A stretch of 64,000 nt of DNA from Sinorhizobium sp. B11. Lineage in GTDB: Bacteria; Pseudomonadota; Alphaproteobacteria; Rhizobiales; Rhizobiaceae. Below the pieces are notes generated by a model, which was given only the letters and a program-made list of their open reading frames with translations, was not told where the DNA came from and did no database searches. The stretch's first letter is position 1, and each line of letters opens with the position of its first letter. The stretch is taken from NCBI GenBank assembly GCA_039725955.1, contig CP091034.1, positions 3,100,001 through 3,164,000 of the forward strand, read 5' to 3'. The position numbers and the translations under genes are program-made. This document shows positions 18,230-26,366 of this stretch, in pieces.

Positions 18230-18973
18230 TCAGCCTGCCGCCCGGATCGGCGCAAAACCGCTCATCGCGCCCGTGAAATGTTTCGGCAGCGGCGAGGCAT
18301 AGGAGCCGCGTTTGCTGGTCGAAAGACCGAGCGAAACCAGCGCTTCCGCCTGCTTCACGGCAGCGGCAACCCCATCGATGACAGGTACGCCGTAGACATC
18401 CTGCAGTTCGCGCGCCAGATCCGTCATGCCGGCGCAGCCGAGCACGATCGCCTCCGCTCCATCTTCCGAAAGCGCCCGTTCGATTTCCGCCTTCAGCCTG
18501 CCGATCGCGCCAGATGCAGCATCTTCCAGCTCCAGCACCGGAATATCCGATGCCCTCACCTTCGCACGATCGCCCATGCCATACCGGCGCACGAGATTGT
18601 CGATCAGCACCCGGGACCGCTCCAGCGTCGTCACCACGGTGAAACGCTGGGCGAGGAAACCCGCTGTAGCGACAGCGGATTCGCAGAGCCCGAGGACGGG
18701 CACATCAGCAAAGGTGCGTGCCGCATCAAGCCCGGTATCGTCGAAGCAGGCGACGATCGCCGCATCGTAACCGGCGTCCTGTCGCTCCTTCAGCTCCGTC
18801 AGCAGTCCGGGGATGGCGAGCGCGCCGTCGTAGTGCCCCTCGATCGAGACCGGCCCCATGCGCGAGGTGGCGGCGATGATCTCGGTGCCGGCGGCGGCGA
18901 CCGCACGGGCGGCGGTTGCCGCCTTCTCGGTCATGGAAGCGGTCGTGTTGGGATTGACGATCAATATGCGCAT
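18230..18973 (-). CDS. Hydantoin racemase-like Asp/Glu racemase family protein
   Basis: 247 residues starting MRILIVNPNTTASMT, the family's signature start. The two catalytic cysteines are visible in IVACFDDTG (about residue 80) and IVLGCAGM (about 190). Members racemise hydantoins, allantoin or aspartate/glutamate. It begins one base after the permease stop and is the last gene of the ABC operon. This suggests that the imported compound, perhaps a ureide, hydantoin or amine, is racemised inside the cell. Confidence 0.85.
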   Translation of the reverse strand: MRILIVNPNTTASMTEKAATAARAVAAAGTEIIAATSRMGPVSIEGHYDGALAIPGLLTELKERQDAGYDAAIVACFDDTGLDAARTFADVPVLGLCESAVATAGFLAQRFTVVTTLERSRVLIDNLVRRYGMGDRAKVRASDIPVLELEDAASGAIGRLKAEIERALSEDGAEAIVLGCAGMTDLARELQDVYGVPVIDGVAAAVKQAEALVSLGLSTSKRGSYASPLPKHFTGAMSGFAPIRAAG

Positions 18974-18974
18974 G

Positions 18975-19796
18975 TCAGCGTGTCTTTGCCTGCCGCCGGC
19001 CGAGCATCGTCATGATGCCGAGCGCGACGAGAATGATGGTGAAGGAGAAGAGCGTCGTGACCGTGCCGAGCGCATAGAGCACCGGCGTCGTGACGTTGGT
19101 GGTCATGCCGTAGATTTCGAGCGGCAGCGTATTATAGGTGCCCGACGTCATCAGCGTGCGGGCAAATTCATCATAGGAAAGCGTGAAGCCGAAGAGGCCG
19201 ACGCCGATGAGACTTGGAGCGATCATCGGCAGAACGACATGGCGGAAGGTTTGCCACGACGTCGCGCCGAGATCGCGCGCGGCCTCCTCGTACGCCGGCG
19301 AGAAGCGGTTGAAGACGGCAAACATGATCAGCACGCCGAAGGGCAGCGTCCAGGTTAGATGCGCGCCGAAGGCTGAGGAATACCAGGCAGGTCGCAAGCC
19401 GCCCTGCTGGAAGACGACGCCGATGCCGAGCGAGATGATGATCGACGGCACGACGAGGCTCGCGACCGTCGCATAAAACAGCACCGACGAGCCGCGGAAG
19501 CGCCGGCGGAAGGCAAGGCCCGCCATCAGCGAGACGACGACGGTCACAATCATCACCATCAGGCCAAGAATGAACGAACGCTGGAAGGACGCGCCGAAAT
19601 CGCCGACCGCCTGCTTCTCGAAGAGATTGAAGAACCAATGCGTCGAGACGCCGTTCAACGGAAAGGTCAGGCCACCATCCGGCCCCTGGAAGGAGAGGAT
19701 GACGATCGCCGAGAGCGGCCCGTAGAGAAAGAGCACGAAAAGACCGAAAAAGGCGGCAAGCACGTAGAATTCGAGGGAGCGTTTTTCGCGGTTCAT
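18975..19796 (-). CDS. ABC transporter permease (PotC-like)
   Basis: 273 residues starting MNREKRSLEFYVLAAFFG, with six predicted helices and the EAA loop EEAARDLGATSWQTFRHVVLP. The ATG lies one base after the upstream permease stop, which decides this start over one 30 bases earlier inside that gene. It is the second membrane subunit of a polyamine-type importer. Confidence 0.9.
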   Translation of the reverse strand: MNREKRSLEFYVLAAFFGLFVLFLYGPLSAIVILSFQGPDGGLTFPLNGVSTHWFFNLFEKQAVGDFGASFQRSFILGLMVMIVTVVVSLMAGLAFRRRFRGSSVLFYATVASLVVPSIIISLGIGVVFQQGGLRPAWYSSAFGAHLTWTLPFGVLIMFAVFNRFSPAYEEAARDLGATSWQTFRHVVLPMIAPSLIGVGLFGFTLSYDEFARTLMTSGTYNTLPLEIYGMTTNVTTPVLYALGTVTTLFSFTIILVALGIMTMLGRRQAKTR

Positions 19797-19797
19797 C

Positions 19798-20709
19798 CTA
19801 AAGCTCCTTGCGGATATCGACGACACGCAGGATCGCGGCGACCATCATCAGCACGACGACGAGCAAGACGACGGCATTTGCGGCTGCAGCCGGATATTGC
19901 AGCAGCGACATCTGGTTCTTCATCATCAGCGCCACCGAGGCGCTCTGCCCTCCGGACATGACCTGCACGGTCGAGAAATCGGCCATCACAAGCGTGACGA
20001 CGAAGATCGTGCCGATCGCCATGCCGGGCTTGGCAAGCGGGATCACCACGTTCCACAGGACCTGCCAGCCCGAGGCTCCGGCATCGCGTGCTGCTTCGAA
20101 CAGCGAGCGGTCGATGCGCATCAGCGTGTTGAAGATCGGCGTGACCATGAAGAGCGTGTAGAGATGCACCATGGCGAGCACCACGGCGAAATCCGAATAG
20201 AGCAGCCATTCCACCGGCTGCGGCACGAGGCCCAATTCCACCAGCGCCGAATTGACGAGCCCGTTGCGCCCGAGCACCGGGATCCACGAGATCATGCGGA
20301 TGATGTTCGACGTCATGAAGGGCACGGTGCAGACGAGGAAAAGGATCATCTGCATCGAGGTCTTGCGGATATGAAAGGCCAGGAAATAGGCGACCCAGAA
20401 GCCGATGAAGAGCGTCAGCGCCCAGACGATGACGGTGAATTTCAACGTATTGAGATAGGTCTTCCACGTGACCCATGAACCGAGCGTGTCGGTATAGTTC
20501 ATCGTCAGGAAGTCGGGATAGATGCCGGCGAAATCGTAATCCCAGAAACTGACGACCGCGATCATGGCGATCGGCAGGACGAAGAAGAAGCCGAGGATGG
20601 CGATCAGCGGTGTGGCCTGCAGATAGGAGATCGCAGATGGCGCAAGCCGCAAGGCGCGTCTGGGCATTTCCGCTGCCGGTATCGTCTGCTCTGAAGCGAT
20701 CGTGGCCAT
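19798..20709 (-). CDS. ABC transporter permease (PotB-like)
   Basis: 303 residues with a cytoplasmic N-terminus (MATIASEQTIPAAEMPRR), six predicted helices, and the EAA loop FEAARDAGASGWQVLWNVVIPL. It is separated from the binding protein gene by a long inverted repeat (20758-20849) and followed at once by the other permease. Confidence 0.9.
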   Translation of the reverse strand: MATIASEQTIPAAEMPRRALRLAPSAISYLQATPLIAILGFFFVLPIAMIAVVSFWDYDFAGIYPDFLTMNYTDTLGSWVTWKTYLNTLKFTVIVWALTLFIGFWVAYFLAFHIRKTSMQMILFLVCTVPFMTSNIIRMISWIPVLGRNGLVNSALVELGLVPQPVEWLLYSDFAVVLAMVHLYTLFMVTPIFNTLMRIDRSLFEAARDAGASGWQVLWNVVIPLAKPGMAIGTIFVVTLVMADFSTVQVMSGGQSASVALMMKNQMSLLQYPAAAANAVVLLVVVLMMVAAILRVVDIRKEL

Positions 20710-20757
20710 GCCTGGTCCTTTCCTTCATCGAGGTGAGAAAGGAGAGGTCGATGAAGA

Positions 20758-20849
20758 CCCCTCCCCAACCCTCCCCACAAGGGGGAGGGAGTTTTCTGCG
20801 GCACCCTCACCCACGTTCCCTCCCCCTTGTGGGGAGGGTTAGGGAGGGG
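20758..20849. repeat. Rhizobial palindromic intergenic repeat, 33-bp arms
   Basis: Left arm 20758-20790 and right arm 20817-20849 are reverse complements with one mismatch, spaced by 26 bases. Each arm is itself a small hairpin (CCCTCCCC-ACAA-GGGGGAGGG). The form matches the mosaic palindromic repeats scattered through rhizobial intergenic regions. It lies between binding-protein and permease genes of one operon. Confidence 0.8.
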
Positions 20850-20863
20850 AAAATCGCAGACGC

Positions 20864-22162
20864 TTACGCCGCGATGAACTCGTTCCAGCGGCGGACCATG
20901 TAGCGGTCTTCGTCCATGACGGAGTTCCAGCAAGCGATATGGCCGATACGGTCTTCGAAGGAACCACCGTCGCGTACCGAGCCGGCCTTCTCCATAACCT
21001 TGCCTTCGGGCGAAAGGATATCGCCCTGAGCCGCCTTGCCTTCCATCCAGTAGCCCCACTCGTCGGCGGTCATGAAACCCTTGGCGGTTTCGAGGCAGGC
21101 CGAGTAATAGCCCTGGCGGTTGAGATAGGCGCCGACCCAGCCGGACGTGTACCAGTTGATATATTCATAGGCTGCATCGAGCTGCGCACCCTTCAGATGC
21201 GCGGCAAGGCCGAGACCACCGCCCCATGCGCGATAGCCTTCCTTGAGCGGCTGGAAGCGGCACGCAATGCCCTTGGAGCGGACGGCGGCAACGGCCGGCG
21301 ACCACATGGACTGGATGACCACTTCGCCCGAGGCCATCAGGTTGACCGACTCGTCGAAGCTCTTCCAGAAGGCGCGGAACTGGCCGTCGCCCTTGGTCTT
21401 GATCAGGAATTCGATCGTCTTGTCGATCTCTTCCTTGGTCATATTGCCCTTGTCGGCATATTTGATCTTGCCGGAGGCTTCGGCGATCATCGCCGCATCC
21501 ATGATGCCGATCGACGGCACGTTGATGATCGCCGTCTTGCCCTTGTAGGCCGGATCGAGAATATCGGCCCAGGAGGTGATGTCGCGGCCGGTCAGGTCAG
21601 GACGAATGCCGAGCGTATCGGCATTGTAGATCGTCGGCATCATCGTGAACCACTGGGTCTGCTCCTTGGCGAACTTCTTGGAGTCCTGCGCCTCGACGAA
21701 GCCGACCGTGTGCGGCGCCGTGCCCTGCGCGATCGTGCTGTCCGCCTTCAGCTTGCCACTCGTGAAGATCGGCACGACCTTGTCAAAATATTTGAGCTTC
21801 TTGACGTCCATCGGCTGCAGAACGCCGGTCGGGAACACCTTCTTGCAGATCCAGTATTCGATATCGGCAATGTCGTAGCTGTCGGGCTGGGTGACGGCGC
21901 GCTGGGCGGCGGCATCGGAATCGGTCGCGGTCATCTCGAGCGTGATGCCGAGGTCCTGCTTGCACTTCTCGGCGATCGCATTGATGTTCGAGACGCCGGT
22001 GCCGAACTGGCGAAGCGTGATGTTGGACTGCGCCCAGATCGTCGGGAAGCCGGTGATGGCGCCCGAGCCGGCGATGGCGCCGACGGCGGCGGCACCGGTC
22101 TTCAGAAGCGAGCGGCGGGAAATTCCCTTTTCCGCCTTGGTGGTTTTCGTTTCAGTCGTCAT
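20864..22162 (-). CDS. Extracellular solute-binding protein (PotD-like), Tat-exported
   Basis: 432 residues. The N-terminus contains a twin-arginine signal (SRRSLLKTGAAAVGAIAG), so it is probably exported folded. The mature part resembles polyamine-type binding proteins (QFGTGVSNINAIAEKCKQD, SYDIADIEYWICKKVFPTG, PAVAAVRSKGIACRF). The ATG at 22162 has GGGGAA upstream; the frame continues upstream only by chance, into the ATPase gene. It follows the ATPase by 29 bases. The ligand is unknown. Confidence 0.88.
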   Translation of the reverse strand: MTTETKTTKAEKGISRRSLLKTGAAAVGAIAGSGAITGFPTIWAQSNITLRQFGTGVSNINAIAEKCKQDLGITLEMTATDSDAAAQRAVTQPDSYDIADIEYWICKKVFPTGVLQPMDVKKLKYFDKVVPIFTSGKLKADSTIAQGTAPHTVGFVEAQDSKKFAKEQTQWFTMMPTIYNADTLGIRPDLTGRDITSWADILDPAYKGKTAIINVPSIGIMDAAMIAEASGKIKYADKGNMTKEEIDKTIEFLIKTKGDGQFRAFWKSFDESVNLMASGEVVIQSMWSPAVAAVRSKGIACRFQPLKEGYRAWGGGLGLAAHLKGAQLDAAYEYINWYTSGWVGAYLNRQGYYSACLETAKGFMTADEWGYWMEGKAAQGDILSPEGKVMEKAGSVRDGGSFEDRIGHIACWNSVMDEDRYMVRRWNEFIAA

Positions 22163-22191
22163 GGCAGTTCCCCTTTTCTTGATATTGAAGG

Positions 22192-23280
22192 TCATGCGGA
22201 AACGCGGCCAAGGAGGACGGCATCCTCCAAAGCCCAACTCAAAGACACCGCATCGCCGACCGAGACCGGGCTGGCGAAGTAATCGCTGTCGCTTGCGATG
22301 ACGGTGAAATCGTCGCTGCCAGCCCCCAAAACGGTGATCTTCACCGAGGAGCCGCGATATTCGATATTGGAGACGACCCCGTTGAAGCCGAGGGTCCATT
22401 CGGTCGCCACCTGAAGGCGTACGCGGTCGGTGCGGATGCCGATATCGACGGCTTCGCCGACCTCCCTGCCCGTCCCTCGTACGGAAAAACTCTGCCCTTC
22501 CGGCACAGTCATCACCATCACGCCGTTCTCGCTCGAAGTGACGCGGCCGGAAAGCACATTGTGATCGCCCATGAAGCGCGCGACGAAGGCGGTTGCCGGC
22601 TTTTCGAAAACCTGCCGGGGCGAAGCCGCCTGCTCGATCTTGCCGTCATTCATGATGACGATGATGTCGGCGAGCGCCATCGCCTCTTCCTGGCTGTGCG
22701 TCACATGCACGAAGGTAATGCCGAGCGTCTTCTGCAGCTTCTTCAGCTCTGCCCGCATGCGGATCTTCAGGAACGGGTCGAGTGCGGATAGCGGTTCGTC
22801 GAGCAGCAGCGCTTCCGGATCGGTAATCAGTGCGCGGGCCAGGGCGACACGCTGCTGCTGGCCGCCGGAAAGCTGTGCCGGCCGCCTGCTGGCGTAGGCC
22901 TCCATCTGCATCAGCTTCAGCATGTCCAGCGCTTTGGCGCGGCGCTCGTCCTTGTCGACCCCCTTCATCTTCAGGCTGAAGGCAACGTTATCGACGAGGT
23001 CGAGATGCGGAAACAGTGCGTAGGACTGGAACATCATCGCCGTGCCTCGCTTGGCCGGCGGGAAATCGGTGACGACGACATTGCCGAGGCGGATATCGCC
23101 CGATGAAATCGTCTCGTGACCGGCGATCATGCGCAGCGTCGAGGTCTTGCCGCAGCCGGACGGCCCCAGGAAGCAGCAATAGGAGCCAGCCGGGATTTTC
23201 AGGCTGATGGCATGGACCGCCGTGGTCGCGCCATAGACCTTGGAAACGGATGCTATATCGATCTCTGCCGCTTTCGACAT
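22192..23280 (-). CDS. ABC transporter ATP-binding protein (PotA-like)
   Basis: 362 residues starting MSKAAEIDIASVSKVYG. Walker A GPSGCGKTS, signature LSGGQQQRVALARAL, Walker B ALLLDEPLSALD, switch FVHVTHSQEEAM, and a C-terminal TOBE domain. The frame opens 33 bases earlier, but MSKAAEID is the better start. It is the first gene of the ATPase-binding protein-permease-permease-racemase operon, divergent from the GntR regulator. Confidence 0.92.
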   Translation of the reverse strand: MSKAAEIDIASVSKVYGATTAVHAISLKIPAGSYCCFLGPSGCGKTSTLRMIAGHETISSGDIRLGNVVVTDFPPAKRGTAMMFQSYALFPHLDLVDNVAFSLKMKGVDKDERRAKALDMLKLMQMEAYASRRPAQLSGGQQQRVALARALITDPEALLLDEPLSALDPFLKIRMRAELKKLQKTLGITFVHVTHSQEEAMALADIIVIMNDGKIEQAASPRQVFEKPATAFVARFMGDHNVLSGRVTSSENGVMVMTVPEGQSFSVRGTGREVGEAVDIGIRTDRVRLQVATEWTLGFNGVVSNIEYRGSSVKITVLGAGSDDFTVIASDSDYFASPVSVGDAVSLSWALEDAVLLGRVSA

Positions 23281-23451
23281 CGTGTCTTCCCCTGTTCGAG
23301 AAAGACAATGCATCTGCCGTGCCAGTTTGGTGGGCGTATCTTAAACCCTTGCAAACCAAGAATTTTTAATAGCTTCATCTGGACTGACGAAATTTCTCGC
23401 ACTTTTCGCATTGCACACAAAATGGGCTTTCGTCCTCAATTCGTGCAGAAA

Positions 23452-23463
23452 ATCGTATACAAT
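23452..23463. promoter_or_regulatory. Candidate FCD-GntR operator
   Basis: ATCGTATACAAT, a near-palindrome centred on GTATAC, the usual form for FadR/VanR-type GntR regulators (T-GTATAC-A). A related GCGTACAAAT lies at 23477-23486. It is in the divergent region, about 85 bases before the regulator ATG. Confidence 0.5.
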
Positions 23464-23546
23464 TTGGCCGATGCAGTGCGTACAAATTCATTTAACTTTT
23501 GAGACGAAGGCAGCTATGATTTGGTGACATCAAGGAAACCGATTTC

Positions 23547-24257
23547 ATGAAATCCGCCGCCAGCGCCATGAGCCAAGACGATACCCAGGAAACGGGCGTC
23601 CCGCAGATTCGCGATGCAATCAGGGAAGCCATCGTCGAGCGGCGCCTGTCACCCGGAACGAAACTGTCGGAAAGCGATGTCGGCAATCTCTTCAGTGTCA
23701 GCCGCACGCTGGCACGCGCCGCCTTGCAGGCACTGTCCTACGAAGGTCTCGTCAGCGTCGAGAAAAACCGTGGCGCCTTCGTCGCCTATCCCTCTCCCGA
23801 TGAAGCCCGGCAGATATTTGCCGCCCGCCGCCTGGTCGAGCCCGGCATTCTTCGCGAAGCCGCCGCCCGCATCACGCCATCGGATATCCAGCACCTGAAG
23901 CAATTGCTTTTGGAAGAGGGCCGGCTGATGAGCGAGCGCGGCCAGACGGCAAGGCGGGCCAAGATCAAGGCATCGGGCGATTTCCACCTGACGCTTGCAG
24001 TCATATCGGGCAATGCGATCATGCAGCGCTTCATGGAAGAACTTGTCGCCCGTTCATCGCTTGTGATCGCGCTTTACGGGCAATCGACCGTTTCGAGCTG
24101 TGGCCATTCCGAACATGGGGACATTATCGAGGCGATCGAAAGCAGGGAACTCGATCGAGCCTGCCATCTGATGCTCCACCACATCGCCCATATCGAGGCC
24201 GACCTCGACCTGCGCGAACGCAAGAGCCTCGGCCTCAAGGAAGCATTCGAACTCTAG
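23547..24257 (+). CDS. GntR-family regulator, FCD subfamily
   Basis: 236 residues. The winged helix is at about 18-85 (LSESDVGNLFSVSRTLARAALQALSYEGL). The C-terminal FCD domain carries metal/ligand-binding His and Asp residues (SGDFHLTLAVISGN, HSEHGDIIEAIESREL, HHIAHIEADL). It is divergent from the ABC-racemase operon and probably its local regulator. Its TAG stop overlaps the stop of the convergent DUF4174 gene (CTAG). Confidence 0.87.
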   Translation: MKSAASAMSQDDTQETGVPQIRDAIREAIVERRLSPGTKLSESDVGNLFSVSRTLARAALQALSYEGLVSVEKNRGAFVAYPSPDEARQIFAARRLVEPGILREAAARITPSDIQHLKQLLLEEGRLMSERGQTARRAKIKASGDFHLTLAVISGNAIMQRFMEELVARSSLVIALYGQSTVSSCGHSEHGDIIEAIESRELDRACHLMLHHIAHIEADLDLRERKSLGLKEAFEL

Positions 24258-24661
24258 TGGTTCGGCGAAGGGATATCGGCGGCGCGGCTGATATCCTCCA
24301 CGCTCATCGGCTCGCTGGAACGCAGCTTCACTTTGCCGTCAGTGCCGACAAGCACCAGCCCGAATTCACCGCTGAGCGGCCCCTGAAGTTCATCGCGCAC
24401 ATCGTCGGCATCGAGATCATGTCCGTCTTCGAACAGAGAAAATGCGCCGCCGCCGGCAATCGTGAAAACTTCGATATCTTCTTCGATGAGCCGCATCTGT
24501 GATTTGCGCAGCAATTCGTCCTGAATGATCGGCCTGTCGTCCTCTGCATCCGCGAAGACGATCAGCACGTTCTTTTGGCCGAGGAACTGTTCCAGCGACC
24601 GCGGCAGACCGGCCTCGTGAACGCCTGTTCCCATGATTTCGTGAAGAATGGATCTCAACAT
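24254..24661 (-). CDS. DUF4174 domain protein
   Basis: 135 residues. The region QKNVLIVFADAEDDRPIIQD starts a thioredoxin-like DUF4174 domain, with LVGTDGKVKLRSSEPMSVED near the end (LVGKDGGVKLR-like in the family). I chose the ATG at 24661 because AAGGA lies 9 bases upstream; another ATG lies 9 bases earlier. No signal peptide is evident. A GGAAC-N16-CGTT element immediately upstream suggests general-stress control. Confidence 0.75.
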   Translation of the reverse strand: MLRSILHEIMGTGVHEAGLPRSLEQFLGQKNVLIVFADAEDDRPIIQDELLRKSQMRLIEEDIEVFTIAGGGAFSLFEDGHDLDADDVRDELQGPLSGEFGLVLVGTDGKVKLRSSEPMSVEDISRAADIPSPNH

Positions 24662-24688
24662 GGTGCTCATTCCTTTTCTGCCTGTTTC

Positions 24689-24713
24689 AACGGCTGGAAA
24701 TGAGCTGGGTTCC
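24689..24713 (-). promoter_or_regulatory. EcfG/RpoE2-type promoter for DUF4174 gene
   Basis: On the minus strand GGAAC, 16 bases, then CGTT: an exact match to the alphaproteobacterial general-stress sigma factor consensus. It ends about 28 bases before the chosen ATG. Confidence 0.7.
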
Positions 24714-24756
24714 CTGAGGGGAACAGGATCGCGGCCAGTGCCGCGATCCCGAATGC

Positions 24757-25140
24757 CTAATCGCGGGGTTCCGCTTCGGATCCGCGCGTCGACAGCGCGA
24801 CGATATCAGGCGTGCCATTGGCAAGAAGGCGCTTGCGCACCAGAACGCGCATCACGCGCGCCGCCGTAGAGAAAGTCATCTGGTCCAGCGGCCCCTCGCC
24901 CTCCCAGGGCTTGGTCAGCCGTTCGGTAACGGCGCCGACGATATTGGCCGGGACGATATCAGTGCATTCACGCATGGCTTCGAAAACGAAGCTGATCGGA
25001 ATGACCCTGCCTTCATGGGTGACAATAGGCTCCGTCAGTTCGCTGTCCCATTCCTCGTAGGCATAGAGGGCCTCACGGAACAGCTGTTGCAGGGTAAACG
25101 GGGCATGTCCGTTGTGAAGTGGCGGCAGTGCATTCATCAT
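24757..25140 (-). CDS. Hypothetical protein
   Basis: 127 residues with no signal peptide or membrane segment, starting MMNALPPLHNGHAPFTLQQL. GAGGAGA seven bases upstream supports the start. Codon use is like that of its neighbours. No family was recognised. It ends about 95 bases before the DUF4174 gene on the same strand and could share transcripts with it. Its neighbours with stress-type promoters make a stress role possible. Confidence 0.65.
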   Translation of the reverse strand: MMNALPPLHNGHAPFTLQQLFREALYAYEEWDSELTEPIVTHEGRVIPISFVFEAMRECTDIVPANIVGAVTERLTKPWEGEGPLDQMTFSTAARVMRVLVRKRLLANGTPDIVALSTRGSEAEPRD

Positions 25141-25459
25141 GTCTGTCTCCTCTGATGGATTAAGCCAGCTTCCTCAAGACCCGGCCCGGATCGACGCGGA
25201 AACAACAGCTCGGCTCCTCCCTTCGGACCGGATACACGATTCATTTTATAGAGTAACACACGTGTGATAAAGCCATTTCTGGCTGTCCGGCCGGCGCGAG
25301 GATCTAACCGATTGAAATTCATGCACACTCAAGAGCATTTTTTTGCTGCGGGAAGCGACGCAAGCGAACTTTTCTCTGTAAACCGGCACCGAATCCGGTT
25401 TCGGAACTTTTAACGGACTGACCGGTTTTTCCTAGGCATAAAGCCTGGGGAGATTAGTA
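25141..25459. other. Divergent intergenic region (319 bases)
   Basis: No gene was seen. It holds the perfect palindrome CACACGTGTG at 25257-25266 (unassigned), an AT-rich patch, an AACCGG-CACCGAAT-CCGGTT inverted repeat at 25381-25400, and the EcfG-type promoter at 25403 serving the small genes to the right. Confidence 0.6.
25403..25427 (+). promoter_or_regulatory. EcfG/RpoE2-type promoter for small gene pair
   Basis: GGAAC, 16 bases, GGTT (consensus CGTT, one mismatch). It lies 33 bases before the ATG of the 68-residue protein. Confidence 0.6.
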
Positions 25460-25666
25460 ATGACGGAAATTCACCAACCTGAACGCCGTAGTCGGACCCT
25501 GCGTGGCCGCCCTTACAGCCTTCACGAGTTCGCCGCCAAATATGGCTTGAAAAACGAACAGGCAGAAAGCCTCTTTACCCGCTTCGGACCCTCTTCCATC
25601 GAACTGGACCTGCTGATGGCCGCCAAGCGCCGGCCGCCGGTATTGCCAGACCACATGAGCGATTAG
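25460..25666 (+). CDS. Small hypothetical protein
   Basis: 68 residues, basic, starting MTEIHQPERRSRTLRGRPYS. A GGGGAG ribosome site and an EcfG-type promoter precede it. The middle part (LHEFAAKYGLKNEQAESLFTR) could be a short helix pair. No known domain was recognised. It is followed after two bases by another small gene, so the two form a unit. Confidence 0.65.
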   Translation: MTEIHQPERRSRTLRGRPYSLHEFAAKYGLKNEQAESLFTRFGPSSIELDLLMAAKRRPPVLPDHMSD

Positions 25667-25668
25667 CC

Positions 25669-25890
25669 ATGATGAGCGATGGCAAGGACAAGATCCGCAA
25701 GGACGCCGAAGGACAGTTCGCACGTTCTAACGAGGGCCGCCGCAACAGCGGCGTCTCCAGCGCCAAGCCGCGCGATATCACGCATTCCGACGACGCGACC
25801 GTTCACCGCACGCCGCCCGGCGAGAAGCCGCGCAAGGATTGGGCCGTCAAACACGACGAGGCCAATAGCGAGCGGTCCCGGTCCGAATGA
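25669..25890 (+). CDS. Small hydrophilic hypothetical protein
   Basis: 73 residues, very polar and low in hydrophobics (DGKDKIRKDAEGQFARSNEG, then EKPRKDWAVKHDEANSE), resembling intrinsically disordered stress proteins. It starts two bases after the previous stop; a second ATG is adjacent. No family was recognised. It is probably co-transcribed from the EcfG-type promoter at 25403. Confidence 0.6.
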   Translation: MMSDGKDKIRKDAEGQFARSNEGRRNSGVSSAKPRDITHSDDATVHRTPPGEKPRKDWAVKHDEANSERSRSE

Positions 25891-25928
25891 TCGCCCGATC
25901 TCAGGGCAAAATTTCACAAAATATATCT

Positions 25929-25954
25929 GGAACACACGCCGGGTGAAAACCGTT
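25929..25954 (+). promoter_or_regulatory. EcfG/RpoE2-type promoter upstream of DUF2934 gene
   Basis: GGAAC, 17 bases, CGTT: both boxes match the consensus. The next gene start is about 155 bases downstream, leaving a long leader. Confidence 0.6.
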
Positions 25955-26108
25955 CCTACCGCGAGCATGACGAAAAGCCATGCCGCCCATCGAAATCCCG
26001 GCGCATTGCCGGGTCCATCTACAAGGTGAGCTTGAGGTACCGTCTTCGACGGGAGGTCAGCCGTGTGGATTCGATGAGGTCAAACAGCGGCTCAAGAAGG
26101 ACGCAACG

Positions 26109-26357
26109 ATGAGCAATACCTCCCGGCACGACTGGATATGCAAGCGCGCCTACGCGATTTGGGAAGCGGAAGGAAGGCCGAATGGCCGCGACGCTGAGCA
26201 TTGGCTTCAGGCAACTGCCGAACGCGACAGGCTGGAGCGGACGCGCGCTTCAACCGATGGCAACGAGGTTCTTGTCAAATTCCGCCCGAAAGCCCCAGAA
26301 GCCCGCAAACCTGCCGCCCAGATCGGCGAACGCCACAAGCTTCCGCGAGCGGTGTGA
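26109..26357 (+). CDS. DUF2934 domain protein
   Basis: 82 residues. The DUF2934 signature is clear near the N-terminus: RHDWICKRAYAIWEAEGRPN followed by GRDAEHW. The C-terminal half is basic and probably disordered. AAGGAC upstream supports this ATG; an in-frame start at 25980 has no ribosome site. DUF2934 proteins are small and have no known activity. A paralogue lies at 31164, and both have EcfG-type promoters. Confidence 0.8.
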   Translation: MSNTSRHDWICKRAYAIWEAEGRPNGRDAEHWLQATAERDRLERTRASTDGNEVLVKFRPKAPEARKPAAQIGERHKLPRAV

Positions 26358-26366
26358 CGAGGCCGT

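Noticed and set aside
25257..25266. CACACGTGTG palindrome as an operator
   Set aside because: Perfect but short; no matching regulator or second copy, so left as an unassigned element.
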